Positions 45,173-53,744 of a DNA stretch of 64,000 nt are shown here, piece after piece. Within the stretch, counting starts at the first letter, position 1; each line of letters opens with the position of its first letter. The notes under the pieces were generated by a model. It searched no databases, was not told the DNA's origin, and saw nothing but the letters and a program-made list of their open reading frames with translations. This DNA is from Sphingomonadales bacterium (GTDB lineage Bacteria; Pseudomonadota; Alphaproteobacteria; Sphingomonadales; Sphingomonadaceae). The stretch is taken from positions 496,001 through 560,000 of the forward strand of contig JAIXPC010000002.1 in the NCBI GenBank assembly GCA_027486415.1, read 5' to 3'. Made by a program: the position numbers and the translations under genes.

Positions 45173-45306
45173 TCGTCCTTGGCGGCGTCGGCCGATTTGG
45201 CCACCGCGCTGCCCACGCTCTTCAGATCGCGCCCGGCGCCTTCGATCGTGTTGCACGCCGCCAGCAGGGCCAGCGCCGCCACCAGGCCGAGATGGATGAT
45301 CTTCAT
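45169..45306 (-). CDS. Entericidin-like small lipoprotein
   Basis: 45 residues: MKIIHLGLVAALALLAAC with a lipobox (LLAAC) and lipid-bearing Cys18, followed by the entericidin A/B pattern NTIEGAGRDLKSVGSAVAKSA. Entericidins are tiny membrane-associated lipoproteins induced in stationary phase or osmotic stress; in some bacteria they form an antidote/toxin pair, but only one copy is seen here. Convergent with tatC by a 4-base overlap of stops (TTAA). Confidence 0.88.
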   Translation of the reverse strand: MKIIHLGLVAALALLAACNTIEGAGRDLKSVGSAVAKSADAAKDD

Positions 45307-45388
45307 CGCAGATTGCCTCCCATATATCCCGTGCGCTCCTGCACCGACTGAGCTTGCTGCCGGCTGAACGCGCTGGCAACAGTCTGGC

Positions 45389-48127
45389 ATGGATTTCACC
45401 CTGCCTGCCGCGCAACCACCATCCGATCTGGCGGCGCTGTTGCCCGCCGGCCTGTCGCCAGCATTGGTGGCGGCTGCCACGGCGGCCTGGGCCGATGCGC
45501 CCTTCCTGAAAGGTCTGATCCGGGGCCGGGTGGCGACGATGGCCACACTCGCCGCCGCCGGGCCGGAAGCGGCCTTTGCCGCCGCCATGGCGCTCGCCGC
45601 CGACGAGGCCCTGCCAATCATGCCGCGGCTGCGGATGGCGCGGCGCGACGTGGCGCTGGTCGTGGCGCTGGCCGATCTGGCCGGCCTGTGGCCGCTGGAG
45701 CAGGTGACGGCGGCGCTGTCGGATTTCACCGATCTTGCCGTCGATGCGGCCATTGCGGCGGCGCTGGCCGAACGCGGTGCCCCCAATCGCGGGCTGGTGG
45801 CGCTGGCGCTGGGCAAGCTGGGCAGCCGCGAGCTGAATTACAGCAGCGATGCCGATCTGATCTTCCTGCATGATCCCGGCTTGATCCCGGTGCGCGGCAG
45901 CGAAGATCCGCACGAGGCGGCGGTGAGGATCGCCCGGCGTGCGGTCGCCATCCTGGGCGATCTCACGGCCGATGGCTATGTCGCGCGCATCGATCTCAGG
46001 CTGCGCCCGGCATCGGAGATCACCCCGATGTCGATCAGCCTGTCGGCCGCCGAACATTATTACCAGTCCGAAGCGCTGACGTGGGAACGCGTCGCCTTCA
46101 TCCGCGCCCGCGCCGTTGGCGGCGATGTCGCGATGGGCGAGCAATTCCTGGCCCGCATCCGGCCCTTCGTGTGGCGGCGCAGCCTGGATTACACGGCGGT
46201 GCGCGACATCCAGTCCGTCTCCCTTCGTATCCGCGACCACTTCGAAGGCGGGCAAGCGATCGGGCCGGGGTTTGATCTGAAACGCGGGCGCGGCGGCATT
46301 CGCGAGGTGGAGTTTTTTGCCCAGATCAACCAGCTGATATGGGGCGGGCGCGCGCCGGAACTGCGCTGCCCCGCAACGCTTGATGGGCTGGCGGCGCTGG
46401 CGGCGGCCCATCATGTGGGCGCTGCCGAGGCGGAACGGCTGGCAGAGAGCTATCGCAGCCTGCGGACGCTGGAACACCGGCTGCAGATGCGGCGCGATGA
46501 GCAGACCCACGCCATCCCGCGTCTGGCTGCCGATCGCCACGCGGTTGCCCGGCTGTGCGGCTGGAAGGACGGCAAGGCGCTGGAATCGCAGCTGAAGGCC
46601 ATCACCGATCCGGTGGCTGCGGCGTATGACCGGTTGATCCGCGCGGCCACGCCCGAAGCCACGACGGTGCCAGCCGATCCCAAGCCGTGGCTGAAACAGC
46701 ATCACCCCGCGCTGGTGAAACTGCTGCCGCCGCTGATCGCAGGCTGGCGGCAGGGCAAGTATCGCGCGCTGAAAACCGAATCGGCGCGCGCCGATTTCGA
46801 AGCCGTGTTGCCGCAACTGATCGAACGGCTGGCGGCGGCGGCCGATCCGGCGACGGCGGCCAACCGGCTTGACGGCCTGCTCAGCGGCCTGCCTGCCGGC
46901 GCGCAATTCTTCGCCCTGCTGCGCGCCAATCCGCGCCTTGTCGGCCTGCTTGGCAATCTTGTCGGCATCACGCCCGTGCTGGCCGAAGCGGTGGCGCGCG
47001 ATCCGGCGTTGTTCGATGTCATGCTGTCGCCCGATGCCTTTGCGCCATTGCCCGATGCGGCGGCTCTGGCGGCGGAACTCGCCAGCCTGTGCCGCAGCGG
47101 CGCTCTGGAAGACCGGCTTGATCGGGTGCGGCGCTGGACGGCGGAATATCGCTTCCAGCTGGGCGCGCAGCTGATCGAAGGCCACGCCGGTGCGCTGGCC
47201 GTGGGGCGCAGCCTTGCCGATCTGGCGGATGCCGCCGTTCGCATCCTGCTGCCGGCCGTCGCCGCCGAATTTGCCCAGGCGCACGGGACGGTGCCGGGCG
47301 GGGAACTGGTGGTGCTGGCGCTGGGCCGGCACGGCGGGCGGGCGATGACGCACGCCTCGGATCTCGATCTCGTCTTCCTGTTCACCGGCCATCACGAAAC
47401 CCTGTCGGATGGCGCCAGGCCCTTGCCGGCCAGCCAGTATTTCAACCGGCTGGGGGCGCGGCTGGTCACCGCGCTGTCGGTGCCGACGGCGGCGGGGGCG
47501 CTGTACGAGGTCGACACGCGCCTGCGGCCCTGGGGCGCCAAGGGCAATCTGGCGCTGTCAATCAACAGTTTCGCCCGTTATCAGCGCGAAGAGGCTGAAA
47601 GCTGGGAGCACATGGCGCTGACCCGCGCCCGTGTTGTCGCCGGGCCGGCGGAGCAGGCAGAGGCGGTGATTTCCGAGGTGCTGAGCCGCCCGCGCGATGT
47701 GGCGGCGCTTCGCAAGGCGGTTCTGGGGATGCGCGCCGACATGGCCGCCGCCAAGCCGCCGCAGGGGCGCTTCGACGTGAAGCTGGCGACGGGCGGCATG
47801 GTCGATCTGGAGTTCATCGTCCATTTCCGCCAGCTGGCGACGGGCAAGGGGCTGGCACCAGAGCTGCCGGTGGCGATGGACGAACTGATCGCGGCTGGCC
47901 TGCTGCCCGATGATTTGAGGGCTGCCCATGATTTCCTCGCGCGCACGTTGATCTGGCTCAGGCTGCTGTTTGCCGGGGCGCGGGTGCCTGACACGATCCC
48001 CGAACCCGTGCAGGCGATCCTGGCGCGGGCGCTGGCTGCGGCAAATTTCACCGGCTTCACCGAGAAACTGGCCATCGCCAGACAGGCCGTGCGCGTGGCA
48101 TGGGCGGATGTTTTCAACGACAATTGA
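45389..48127 (+). CDS. glnE: Bifunctional glutamine synthetase adenylyltransferase/deadenylase
   Basis: 912 residues with the duplicated nucleotidyltransferase architecture. The N-terminal deadenylylase half has LGKLGSRELNYSSDADLIFL (about 139-158) and YVARIDLRLRPASEI, the C-terminal adenylylase half has LGRHGGRAMTHASDLDLVFLF (about 645-665) and YEVDTRLRPWGAKG. It attaches and removes AMP on glutamine synthetase in response to PII, controlling nitrogen assimilation. It is 82 bases from the divergent lipoprotein gene and followed 11 bases on by bcp. Confidence 0.95.
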   Translation: MDFTLPAAQPPSDLAALLPAGLSPALVAAATAAWADAPFLKGLIRGRVATMATLAAAGPEAAFAAAMALAADEALPIMPRLRMARRDVALVVALADLAGLWPLEQVTAALSDFTDLAVDAAIAAALAERGAPNRGLVALALGKLGSRELNYSSDADLIFLHDPGLIPVRGSEDPHEAAVRIARRAVAILGDLTADGYVARIDLRLRPASEITPMSISLSAAEHYYQSEALTWERVAFIRARAVGGDVAMGEQFLARIRPFVWRRSLDYTAVRDIQSVSLRIRDHFEGGQAIGPGFDLKRGRGGIREVEFFAQINQLIWGGRAPELRCPATLDGLAALAAAHHVGAAEAERLAESYRSLRTLEHRLQMRRDEQTHAIPRLAADRHAVARLCGWKDGKALESQLKAITDPVAAAYDRLIRAATPEATTVPADPKPWLKQHHPALVKLLPPLIAGWRQGKYRALKTESARADFEAVLPQLIERLAAAADPATAANRLDGLLSGLPAGAQFFALLRANPRLVGLLGNLVGITPVLAEAVARDPALFDVMLSPDAFAPLPDAAALAAELASLCRSGALEDRLDRVRRWTAEYRFQLGAQLIEGHAGALAVGRSLADLADAAVRILLPAVAAEFAQAHGTVPGGELVVLALGRHGGRAMTHASDLDLVFLFTGHHETLSDGARPLPASQYFNRLGARLVTALSVPTAAGALYEVDTRLRPWGAKGNLALSINSFARYQREEAESWEHMALTRARVVAGPAEQAEAVISEVLSRPRDVAALRKAVLGMRADMAAAKPPQGRFDVKLATGGMVDLEFIVHFRQLATGKGLAPELPVAMDELIAAGLLPDDLRAAHDFLARTLIWLRLLFAGARVPDTIPEPVQAILARALAAANFTGFTEKLAIARQAVRVAWADVFNDN

Positions 48128-48138
48128 GGGGACACTCC

Positions 48139-48603
48139 ATGACCATGCCGCAGCCCGGAACCGCCGCCCCGGCCTTCACGATGGAAGGCGACACCGGCCC
48201 GATCAGCCTGGCTGATTTCGCCGGCAAGAAACTGGTGCTGTATTTCTATCCCAAGGATGACACGCCCGGTTGCACCAACGAAGGCAAGGCGTTTTCGGCG
48301 CTGAAGGCCGAATTCGATGCGGCCGATACGGTGGTTGTCGGCGTGTCGCGCGACAGCGTTGCCAGCCACGCCAAGTTCCGCGCCAAGCATGGCCTGACCG
48401 TGCTGCTGGGCAGCGACGAAGGTGCGGTGACCGAAGCCTATGGCACCTGGGTCGAAAAATCGATGTACGGCAAGAAATACATGGGGATCGAGCGCGCCAC
48501 CTTCCTGATCGGCCGCGACGGAACGATCTCGGACGTGTGGGGCAAGGTGAAGGTGCCCGGCCACGCCGAGGCCGTGCTGGCTGCCGCCCGCGCCCTCGCC
48601 TGA
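48139..48603 (+). CDS. bcp: Thioredoxin-dependent peroxiredoxin Bcp (single-cysteine type)
   Basis: 154 residues, AhpC/TSA fold. Peroxidatic Cys45 lies in YPKDDTPGCTNEG; the second cysteine five residues later, found in E. coli-type Bcp, is replaced (no other Cys in that helix), so regeneration must use another resolving partner. GVSRDS (about 72-77) and ERATFLIGRDG (about 120-130) are family segments. It reduces peroxides in the cytosol. ATG at 48139 has GAGGGGA upstream and follows glnE by 11 bases. Confidence 0.93.
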   Translation: MTMPQPGTAAPAFTMEGDTGPISLADFAGKKLVLYFYPKDDTPGCTNEGKAFSALKAEFDAADTVVVGVSRDSVASHAKFRAKHGLTVLLGSDEGAVTEAYGTWVEKSMYGKKYMGIERATFLIGRDGTISDVWGKVKVPGHAEAVLAAARALA

Positions 48604-48954
48604 CAGCCGACACAAGCTGGGGACAAACCCGCACCCGTCGCCGCCTTGGCGGCGGGTGATTCTGACCGATCTGGACCGGATAGGGCGAGAATCTGCGTAG
48701 TCCTACGGCCCGATTGCGCCCAAATTTCACGATTTTGGCACGCAAACGTCACAACTCGTCGTCCACGACCAACGGCTGACCGCGCGATGAACGAGGGCCG
48801 GTTGTGGGCTTCCGGTCTGGGTGGTTTCTGGCCCCTGTCGATCGGGCCAACCCGGCGACGGAGGGGCTTTCCAGGCAATTGCCGCGCACCGCCGGATCAC
48901 GACCGGCAGGGCGGCAGTGCGCCGGGAAGGTTCGCTGAAGGGTCGTACCGGGTC
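48604..48954. other. Region between bcp and the M23 peptidase gene
   Basis: 351 bases. The hairpin 48632-48658 (CGCCGC/GCGGCG core closed by CACC/GGTG with a bulge) may end the bcp transcript. An in-frame ATG at 48787 could extend the peptidase by 56 residues, but that stretch is Arg/Gly/Pro-rich and unlike a signal peptide. No other gene is supported. Confidence 0.5.
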
Positions 48955-49953
48955 ATGCAAGTTTCGATCGGCAAGATGGTGATGGCGGCGCTGGGCCTGG
49001 TGGCTCTGGCGGCGGCCCCTGCCGCCGCCGAAACCCTCACCGCCGCTCCCACTGTTTCTGCCGCTGCTGCCATTTCGGCGATGACCGCTGATGACAGCGC
49101 CGCCAACCCGCCCAACAGCGTTGGTGATGCCCGCCGCGCCTTCCTGGCCGCGCTGGCCAACGAACGCACCGATGCCGCCACCCTGGCCCGCATGTTGCCC
49201 CGCGCCGGCCAACCGGTGGCGGCGCTGATCGGTGCTGCCCCCGCCGGTGCCCCGCGCGCCGAAGCCGTGCTGCGCCGCCTTGGCCTCAACCCCGATCGCT
49301 TCATGCCCGGCCAAGCCCATGTCGGCGGGCCGTTCATCGCCGCCAATGATCCGCAGGTGCGCGATCTGCAGGCCAGCGCCGCGCGCCAGGCCGCGATCTC
49401 CGCTACTTTCGCCCGCATCCCGGCGTTCCTGCCGGTCAACCGTTATGATCCGTCATCGGATTTCGGTTATCGTTCCGATCCGTTCCACGGCGGCGGCGCC
49501 TTCCACGCCGGTATCGACATGACCGGCAAGACCGGTGATGCCATCCACGCTGCGGCCGACGGTGTTGTCGTGCGCGCCGGCTGGTGGGCGGGCTATGGCA
49601 AGGTGGTCGTGGTTGATCATGGCAACGGCCTTGAAACCCGCTATGGCCACATGAGCCGTTTTCATGTGAAGGAAGGCGACGTGATCCGCCAAGGCCAGGT
49701 TGTCGGCGGCATGGGCTCCACCGGCCGTTCGACCGGTACCCACCTGCACTTCGAAATCCGCCTCGATGGCCGCGCGCTGGATCCGCAGCCGTTCCTCGAC
49801 ATCGCCAGCTTCGGCTTTGACGCCCCGGCCCGTTCGCGCCCGACCGTGATCGCACCGGTGGATATCGCCAGCGACGAGCCCTTTGCGCCGCTGGCCAGCG
49901 ACGATGCCGTGATGGCCGGTGGCCGCGTCTGGACGGTGCGTTCGGGCCGCTGA
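48955..49953 (+). CDS. Exported M23-family metallopeptidase
   Basis: 332 residues. Signal peptide about 1-24 (MVMAALGLVALAAAPAAAE), a 120-residue Ala-rich segment, then the LytM/M23 domain (about 155-285): FGYRSDPF, HAGIDMTG with zinc ligands His184 and Asp188, GYGKVVVVDHGNGLETRYGHMS, and HLHFEIR with His263 and His265. It cleaves peptidoglycan cross-links or acts in division/biogenesis control. ATG at 48955 is used because a Sec signal peptide then starts at the N-terminus; ATG 48787 is the alternative. Confidence 0.92.
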   Translation: MQVSIGKMVMAALGLVALAAAPAAAETLTAAPTVSAAAAISAMTADDSAANPPNSVGDARRAFLAALANERTDAATLARMLPRAGQPVAALIGAAPAGAPRAEAVLRRLGLNPDRFMPGQAHVGGPFIAANDPQVRDLQASAARQAAISATFARIPAFLPVNRYDPSSDFGYRSDPFHGGGAFHAGIDMTGKTGDAIHAAADGVVVRAGWWAGYGKVVVVDHGNGLETRYGHMSRFHVKEGDVIRQGQVVGGMGSTGRSTGTHLHFEIRLDGRALDPQPFLDIASFGFDAPARSRPTVIAPVDIASDEPFAPLASDDAVMAGGRVWTVRSGR

Positions 49954-50001
49954 TCCTCGCTGCCGGTTGCAGCCGGCGCATCCGATGACTAGATTGGGGC
50001 C

Positions 50002-50334
50002 ATGGAAGACCTGCCCCGCCTTTCCGCCGCCGCCGCCAAACGCGTTGCCGCCATCGCCGCGCGGCAGGGCAAGCCCGGCATGATGCTGCGCCTTGCTGTC
50101 GATGGCGGGGGTTGCGCCGGCTTCCAGTATCGCTTTGGCCTCGAAAACGCCCCTGCCGACGGCGACACGCTGGTGGAAACCGATGGCGTCACCATGCTGA
50201 TCGATCCCGATACGCTGCCGCTCGTTGCCGGTGCCGAGGTTGATTATGTCGAAAAGATCGGTGCCGCCGCGTTCGAGGTGAAGAACCCGCAGGCTGCTTC
50301 GGGATGCGGTTGCGGATCGAGTTTCTCGATTTGA
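50002..50334 (+). CDS. erpA: A-type iron-sulfur carrier protein (ErpA/IscA family)
   Basis: 110 residues. The three conserved cysteines are Cys38 in GGGCAGFQY and Cys102/Cys104 in the C-terminal SGCGCGSSF, defining HesB/IscA-type carriers that hand [4Fe-4S] or [2Fe-2S] clusters to apoproteins. The overall pattern (GMMLRLAVDGGGC, VDYVEKIGAAAFEVKNP) fits ErpA best. Its last 31 bases overlap the following HAD gene in another frame. Confidence 0.93.
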   Translation: MEDLPRLSAAAAKRVAAIAARQGKPGMMLRLAVDGGGCAGFQYRFGLENAPADGDTLVETDGVTMLIDPDTLPLVAGAEVDYVEKIGAAAFEVKNPQAASGCGCGSSFSI

Positions 50335-50960
50335 CCAGCCCCGTCCGCGCGGTGATCTTCGATTTCGGGGGAGTGATCACGTCCTCCCCGTTCGAGGCAT
50401 TCGCCCGTTACGAGGCGGAAAACGGCTTGCCCAACGCCTTCATCCGCACGGTGAATGCGACCAACCCCGACAGCAACGCCTGGGCGCGGCTGGAGCGCAG
50501 CGAGATCGACACGGCGCAGTTCGATGACGCTTTCCGGGCCGAGGCGCTGGCGCTCGGCCACGACGTGCCGGGCCGCAATGTGCTGCCGCTGCTGGCCGGC
50601 GATGTGCGGCCGGGCATGGTGGCAGCGCTGAAGGCCTGCAAGGCGGCGTTCAAGACCGGCTGCATCACCAACAATGTCGCCAGCGAAGACGATATCGGCT
50701 GGGGGCCGAGCGTGCGCCACATCCTGGCCGAATTCGACCATGTCATCGAAAGCGCCAGGGTCGGCCTGAGGAAGCCCGATCCGCGCATCTATCTGATGAT
50801 GTGCGAGGCACTGGCAGTGGAGCCGTCGGCCTGCGTCTATCTCGATGACCTCGGCATCAACTGCAAGCCGGCGGCCGCGCTGGGCATGACGGCGATCAAG
50901 GTGACCAGCGAGGATCAGGCCATCAAGGCGCTCGCCGCCGCCACGGGCCTGGCGCTGTAA
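50304..50960 (+). CDS. HAD-IA family hydrolase (epoxide hydrolase N-terminal/ACAD10 type)
   Basis: 218 residues. FDFGGVIT gives the nucleophile Asp20; GCITNN (about 113-118) is motif II, LRKPDPRIY (about 151-159) the Lys motif, and YLDDLGINCKPAAALGM (about 173-189) the acidic motif. This branch (HAD_sEH-N-like) includes the N-terminal phosphatase domain of mammalian ACAD10. The ATG overlaps erpA by 31 bases. It converges with one base gap on the acyl-CoA dehydrogenase gene, itself coupled to a kinase, so these may form one pathway. Confidence 0.88.
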   Translation: MRLRIEFLDLTSPVRAVIFDFGGVITSSPFEAFARYEAENGLPNAFIRTVNATNPDSNAWARLERSEIDTAQFDDAFRAEALALGHDVPGRNVLPLLAGDVRPGMVAALKACKAAFKTGCITNNVASEDDIGWGPSVRHILAEFDHVIESARVGLRKPDPRIYLMMCEALAVEPSACVYLDDLGINCKPAAALGMTAIKVTSEDQAIKALAAATGLAL

Positions 50961-50961
50961 A

Positions 50962-52164
50962 TCACCACCCCACCGGATCGGTAAAGGCGCTGCCCTGCCG
51001 TTCCAGCTGGACCGCGATGGCATATTTGTGCACTTCGGTCGGGCCGTCATACAGGCGGAACGGGCGCATATCGCGGAAGATCATCTCGACGACGGTTTCA
51101 CTCGTCACGCCGATGCCGCCCAGGATCTGCACGCAGCGATCGGTCACCTTGAACAGGTCCTCCGACACGCTGGCCTTGACGATCGAGCTTTCGTGGCGGG
51201 CCCGCACGCCATTGTCGAGCAGCCAGGCAACGTGGCGGATGGCCAGCCGCGCCTGGTGCAGGGCGATCTCGTTATCCGCCAGCATGAAGTTGACGCCCTG
51301 GTGCTGCAGCAGCGCCTTGCCGAACGCCGTGCGCGTCCGCGCGTGTTCCAGCGCGATATGCTGGCAGCGCGCCGCCGCGCCCAGCCAGCGCATACAGTGG
51401 GTCAGCCGCGCCGGGGCGAGGCGCATCTGGGCGTAACGGAAGGCCGATCCGATCTCGCCCAGGATCTGTGACGGGCCAAGCCGCAGCCCGTCAAAGCGCA
51501 CGACGCAATGGCCTTCGACATAGTTGCGGTCCATCGAATCCATCACGCGCTCGATGTGGATGCCCGGCGTGTCGCCTTCGCACAGGAACAGCGTGGGGCC
51601 GTGGGGCCCGTGCGCGTTCTCCTCCACATTGGCCATGATGATCCAGGTTTTCGCGCCATTGGCACCGGTGATCAGCCATTTCAGGCCGGAAATCTCGTAA
51701 TCATTGCCGTTGAACACGGCGCGCGTCTTCAGCTGGCCGGGATCGCTGCCGGCGCCATCCGGCTCGGTCATGGCAAAGACGCTGCGGCGGTGGCCGTCGA
51801 TCATCGGTTTCAGGAACTGCGCCACCTGATCGGGCCTGGCGATGCGGGACAAGAGATACATATTGCCTTCGTCCGGCGCGGCGCAGTTCATCGCGACCGG
51901 GCCCAGCGTCGACCAGCCGGCGGCTTCGAACACCGCCGCCTGCGTGGCGTGATCGAAACCCATCCCGCCCAGTTCCCCCGGCGCTTGCGGGGTGAGCAGG
52001 CCTTCCGCCCGTGCCAGCGCCACGATTTCGGCGCGCAGGTCATCGGTTGGGCCGTGCTGGGTGAGGCGCGGGTCGCGTTCGAAGGGAATGATCTTGTCGA
52101 TGACGAACTGGCGCACGCGGCGGGCCAGCGCCTTGGTCTCTTCCGGCAGAGTGAAATCGGTCAC
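50962..52164 (-). CDS. Acyl-CoA dehydrogenase, ACAD10/11-like
   Basis: 400 residues with all three acyl-CoA dehydrogenase domains. FAMTEPDGAGSDPGQLKTRAV (about 132-152) and WLITGANGAKTWIIMANVEENA are middle-domain signatures, ARTRTAFGKALLQHQGVNFMLAD (about 268-290) the FAD-contacting helix, and QILGGIGVTSETVVEMIFRDMRPFRLYDGPTEVH the C-terminal motif. The last is typical of the ACAD10/11 branch that acts with a kinase on 4-hydroxyacyl-CoA. GTG start overlaps the kinase stop (GTGA). The HAD gene converges from the other side. Confidence 0.9.
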   Translation of the reverse strand: MTDFTLPEETKALARRVRQFVIDKIIPFERDPRLTQHGPTDDLRAEIVALARAEGLLTPQAPGELGGMGFDHATQAAVFEAAGWSTLGPVAMNCAAPDEGNMYLLSRIARPDQVAQFLKPMIDGHRRSVFAMTEPDGAGSDPGQLKTRAVFNGNDYEISGLKWLITGANGAKTWIIMANVEENAHGPHGPTLFLCEGDTPGIHIERVMDSMDRNYVEGHCVVRFDGLRLGPSQILGEIGSAFRYAQMRLAPARLTHCMRWLGAAARCQHIALEHARTRTAFGKALLQHQGVNFMLADNEIALHQARLAIRHVAWLLDNGVRARHESSIVKASVSEDLFKVTDRCVQILGGIGVTSETVVEMIFRDMRPFRLYDGPTEVHKYAIAVQLERQGSAFTDPVGW

Positions 52165-53171
52165 AGCGCGCCTTTCCTGAACTGCTCTGCCGCATGGTCG
52201 ATGATTGCCAGCGCCAGTGTCTCGAACCCCTGATAGCGCGCGCCGTCCATCTCGCCGCGCTGCCATTTTCGGTAAAGCTGCATCCACGCCACCCCCAGCC
52301 GCAACCGGGCGAGTCCGAGGGGCCAGACCAGGTCGCCGACATCATGCTCGCTGATTTCGGCATAGCGCGCCGCCACCGCCGCCCGACCCGGCCAGCCCGG
52401 CGTGAGCGACGGCACGGCCATCAGCGACTTCACATCGTCAGGGTCGCAGGGCTCGATCCAGTACGACAGCAGGATGGCCAGATCGAAACCGCGCGGGCCG
52501 CGCGTCGCCATGTCCCAATCGATCATGGCGCGGGCCCGCAGGCTGGCCGGATCGACCAGCAGATTGTCCGGCTTCAAATCCATGTGCAGCAGCACCGGTG
52601 CGCCTACCTCTGCCGGCACATTGGCCAAGGCGGCGATCAGCGCCGCGACCGCATCGGGCAAGCCATCCGGCCACACCGCCTCGGCGCGGGCTGTCCAGCC
52701 CTTCAGCTGGCGGGCATGAAAACCCTCTGGCTTGCCAAGGTTGCCTAAGCCCACTGCCGCCGGGTCAAGCGCGTGCAGCGCCGCCATTGCCTGCAATGTC
52801 GTTTCCACCAGTGCCAGCCCGTCACCGATTCCGGGGGGCAGCGTGCCGGCGATTGCCACGCCGTCGCGCCGCTCGATCAGCTGGAATTTCGTGCCCAGCA
52901 CCGCCTCGTCGTCGCAGAAGGCGATCAGGCGGGGAGCCAGCGGAAAGTGTGGCGCCAGCGCGGCCAGCACCCGTGCTTCGCGCCCCATGTCGCTGGCGCC
53001 GGCGGCCAGCGCGCCGGGCGGCGGCCGCCGCAGCACGGCCGGACCGCTGGAGAGCATCAGCCCCTCGTTGCGGTTGGCAATGCCGCCACCCAGCCGCTCC
53101 AGCACCGCGCCCGGCGCCAGGGCCAAGCCTTGCGTCGGCAGCCACGCCGCCAGTCGTTCCAGATCGCTCAT
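52161..53171 (-). CDS. Aminoglycoside phosphotransferase-family kinase (ACAD10/11, LvaA-like)
   Basis: 336 residues, APH/choline-kinase fold. Catalytic loop LLHMDLKPDNLLVD (about 219-232) with the HxDxxxxN signature and the metal-binding MIDWDMATRGPRGFDLA (about 240-256). This branch is known as the kinase domain of ACAD10/11 and as LvaA in levulinate catabolism, where it phosphorylates the hydroxyl of 4-hydroxyacyl-CoA before phosphate elimination. ATG at 53171 overlaps the preceding GNAT gene's stop by ATGA. A drug-resistance role is unlikely given the coupling to the acyl-CoA dehydrogenase. Confidence 0.88.
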   Translation of the reverse strand: MSDLERLAAWLPTQGLALAPGAVLERLGGGIANRNEGLMLSSGPAVLRRPPPGALAAGASDMGREARVLAALAPHFPLAPRLIAFCDDEAVLGTKFQLIERRDGVAIAGTLPPGIGDGLALVETTLQAMAALHALDPAAVGLGNLGKPEGFHARQLKGWTARAEAVWPDGLPDAVAALIAALANVPAEVGAPVLLHMDLKPDNLLVDPASLRARAMIDWDMATRGPRGFDLAILLSYWIEPCDPDDVKSLMAVPSLTPGWPGRAAVAARYAEISEHDVGDLVWPLGLARLRLGVAWMQLYRKWQRGEMDGARYQGFETLALAIIDHAAEQFRKGAL

Positions 53172-53671
53172 GCGTCGCGCACCATGATGCAGCGCCGCGC
53201 CGGGTCCAGCCCGCTCGCTGCGGCGTGCGCCGGGAGGGCCGCCAGCCACGCCGGCAATGAGGGATCATGCGGTGAAATCTCGGCAAAGCCGTGACGGGCA
53301 TAAAAGGGCGCATTCCACGCCAGCCAGCGATCGGTGGTGAGCGACAGGCGTGTGCAGCCCAAGGCAGGCGCGGCGGCCATGGCGGTTTCCAGCAATGCCG
53401 CGCCCAGCCCGCGCCGCTGCGCCGCGCGCGCCACCGAAAGCTCCTGGATGTGGAGCCAGCCGGCCGTGGGCGCTGCCAGCAGGAACCCGCATGGCTCCGG
53501 TTCGGCTGCCACCCACAGGCTGCCTGCGGCCATGCCGGCGGCAAGGGCCTTGGCGGCCGTCGTCGGGCCGTCCACCACGTGGCCCATCGCCGTGCCGGCA
53601 AACAATGTCGCTGCCGACGCCTCGATGGCGGCCAGCAGCGGCAGATCGTCGGGCAGGGCAGCGCGGATCAT
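53168..53671 (-). CDS. GNAT family N-acetyltransferase
   Basis: 167 residues, with the acetyl-CoA motif A VARAAQRRGLGAALLETAM (about 79-97) after the beta-strand GWLHIQELSV (about 70-79), and the motif B region WNAPFYARHGFAEI (about 117-130). Substrate unknown. First gene of the GNAT-kinase-dehydrogenase unit; its stop overlaps the kinase start. Divergent from the next GNAT gene. Confidence 0.85.
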   Translation of the reverse strand: MIRAALPDDLPLLAAIEASAATLFAGTAMGHVVDGPTTAAKALAAGMAAGSLWVAAEPEPCGFLLAAPTAGWLHIQELSVARAAQRRGLGAALLETAMAAAPALGCTRLSLTTDRWLAWNAPFYARHGFAEISPHDPSLPAWLAALPAHAAASGLDPARRCIMVRDA

Positions 53672-53744
53672 TATGCCATGGCTAACACGCCCGGCCGTTG
53701 CCGCAACCGGTTGTATTGGGCGGGTGCCGCCCTATGCTGGGATC

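Noticed and set aside
44564-47395. 943-residue minus-strand open frame
   Set aside because: Antisense to glnE and tatC; composition rich in Arg/Gln/His without domains, typical of GC-rich shadow frames.
48787-48954. N-terminal extension of the M23 peptidase from ATG 48787
   Set aside because: The 56 added residues are basic and Gly/Pro-rich and would bury the signal peptide; no ribosome-binding site is visible there.
52161-53171. Aminoglycoside resistance gene
   Set aside because: Fold matches, but translational coupling to an acyl-CoA dehydrogenase and the ACAD10/11-like branch point to acyl-CoA metabolism.
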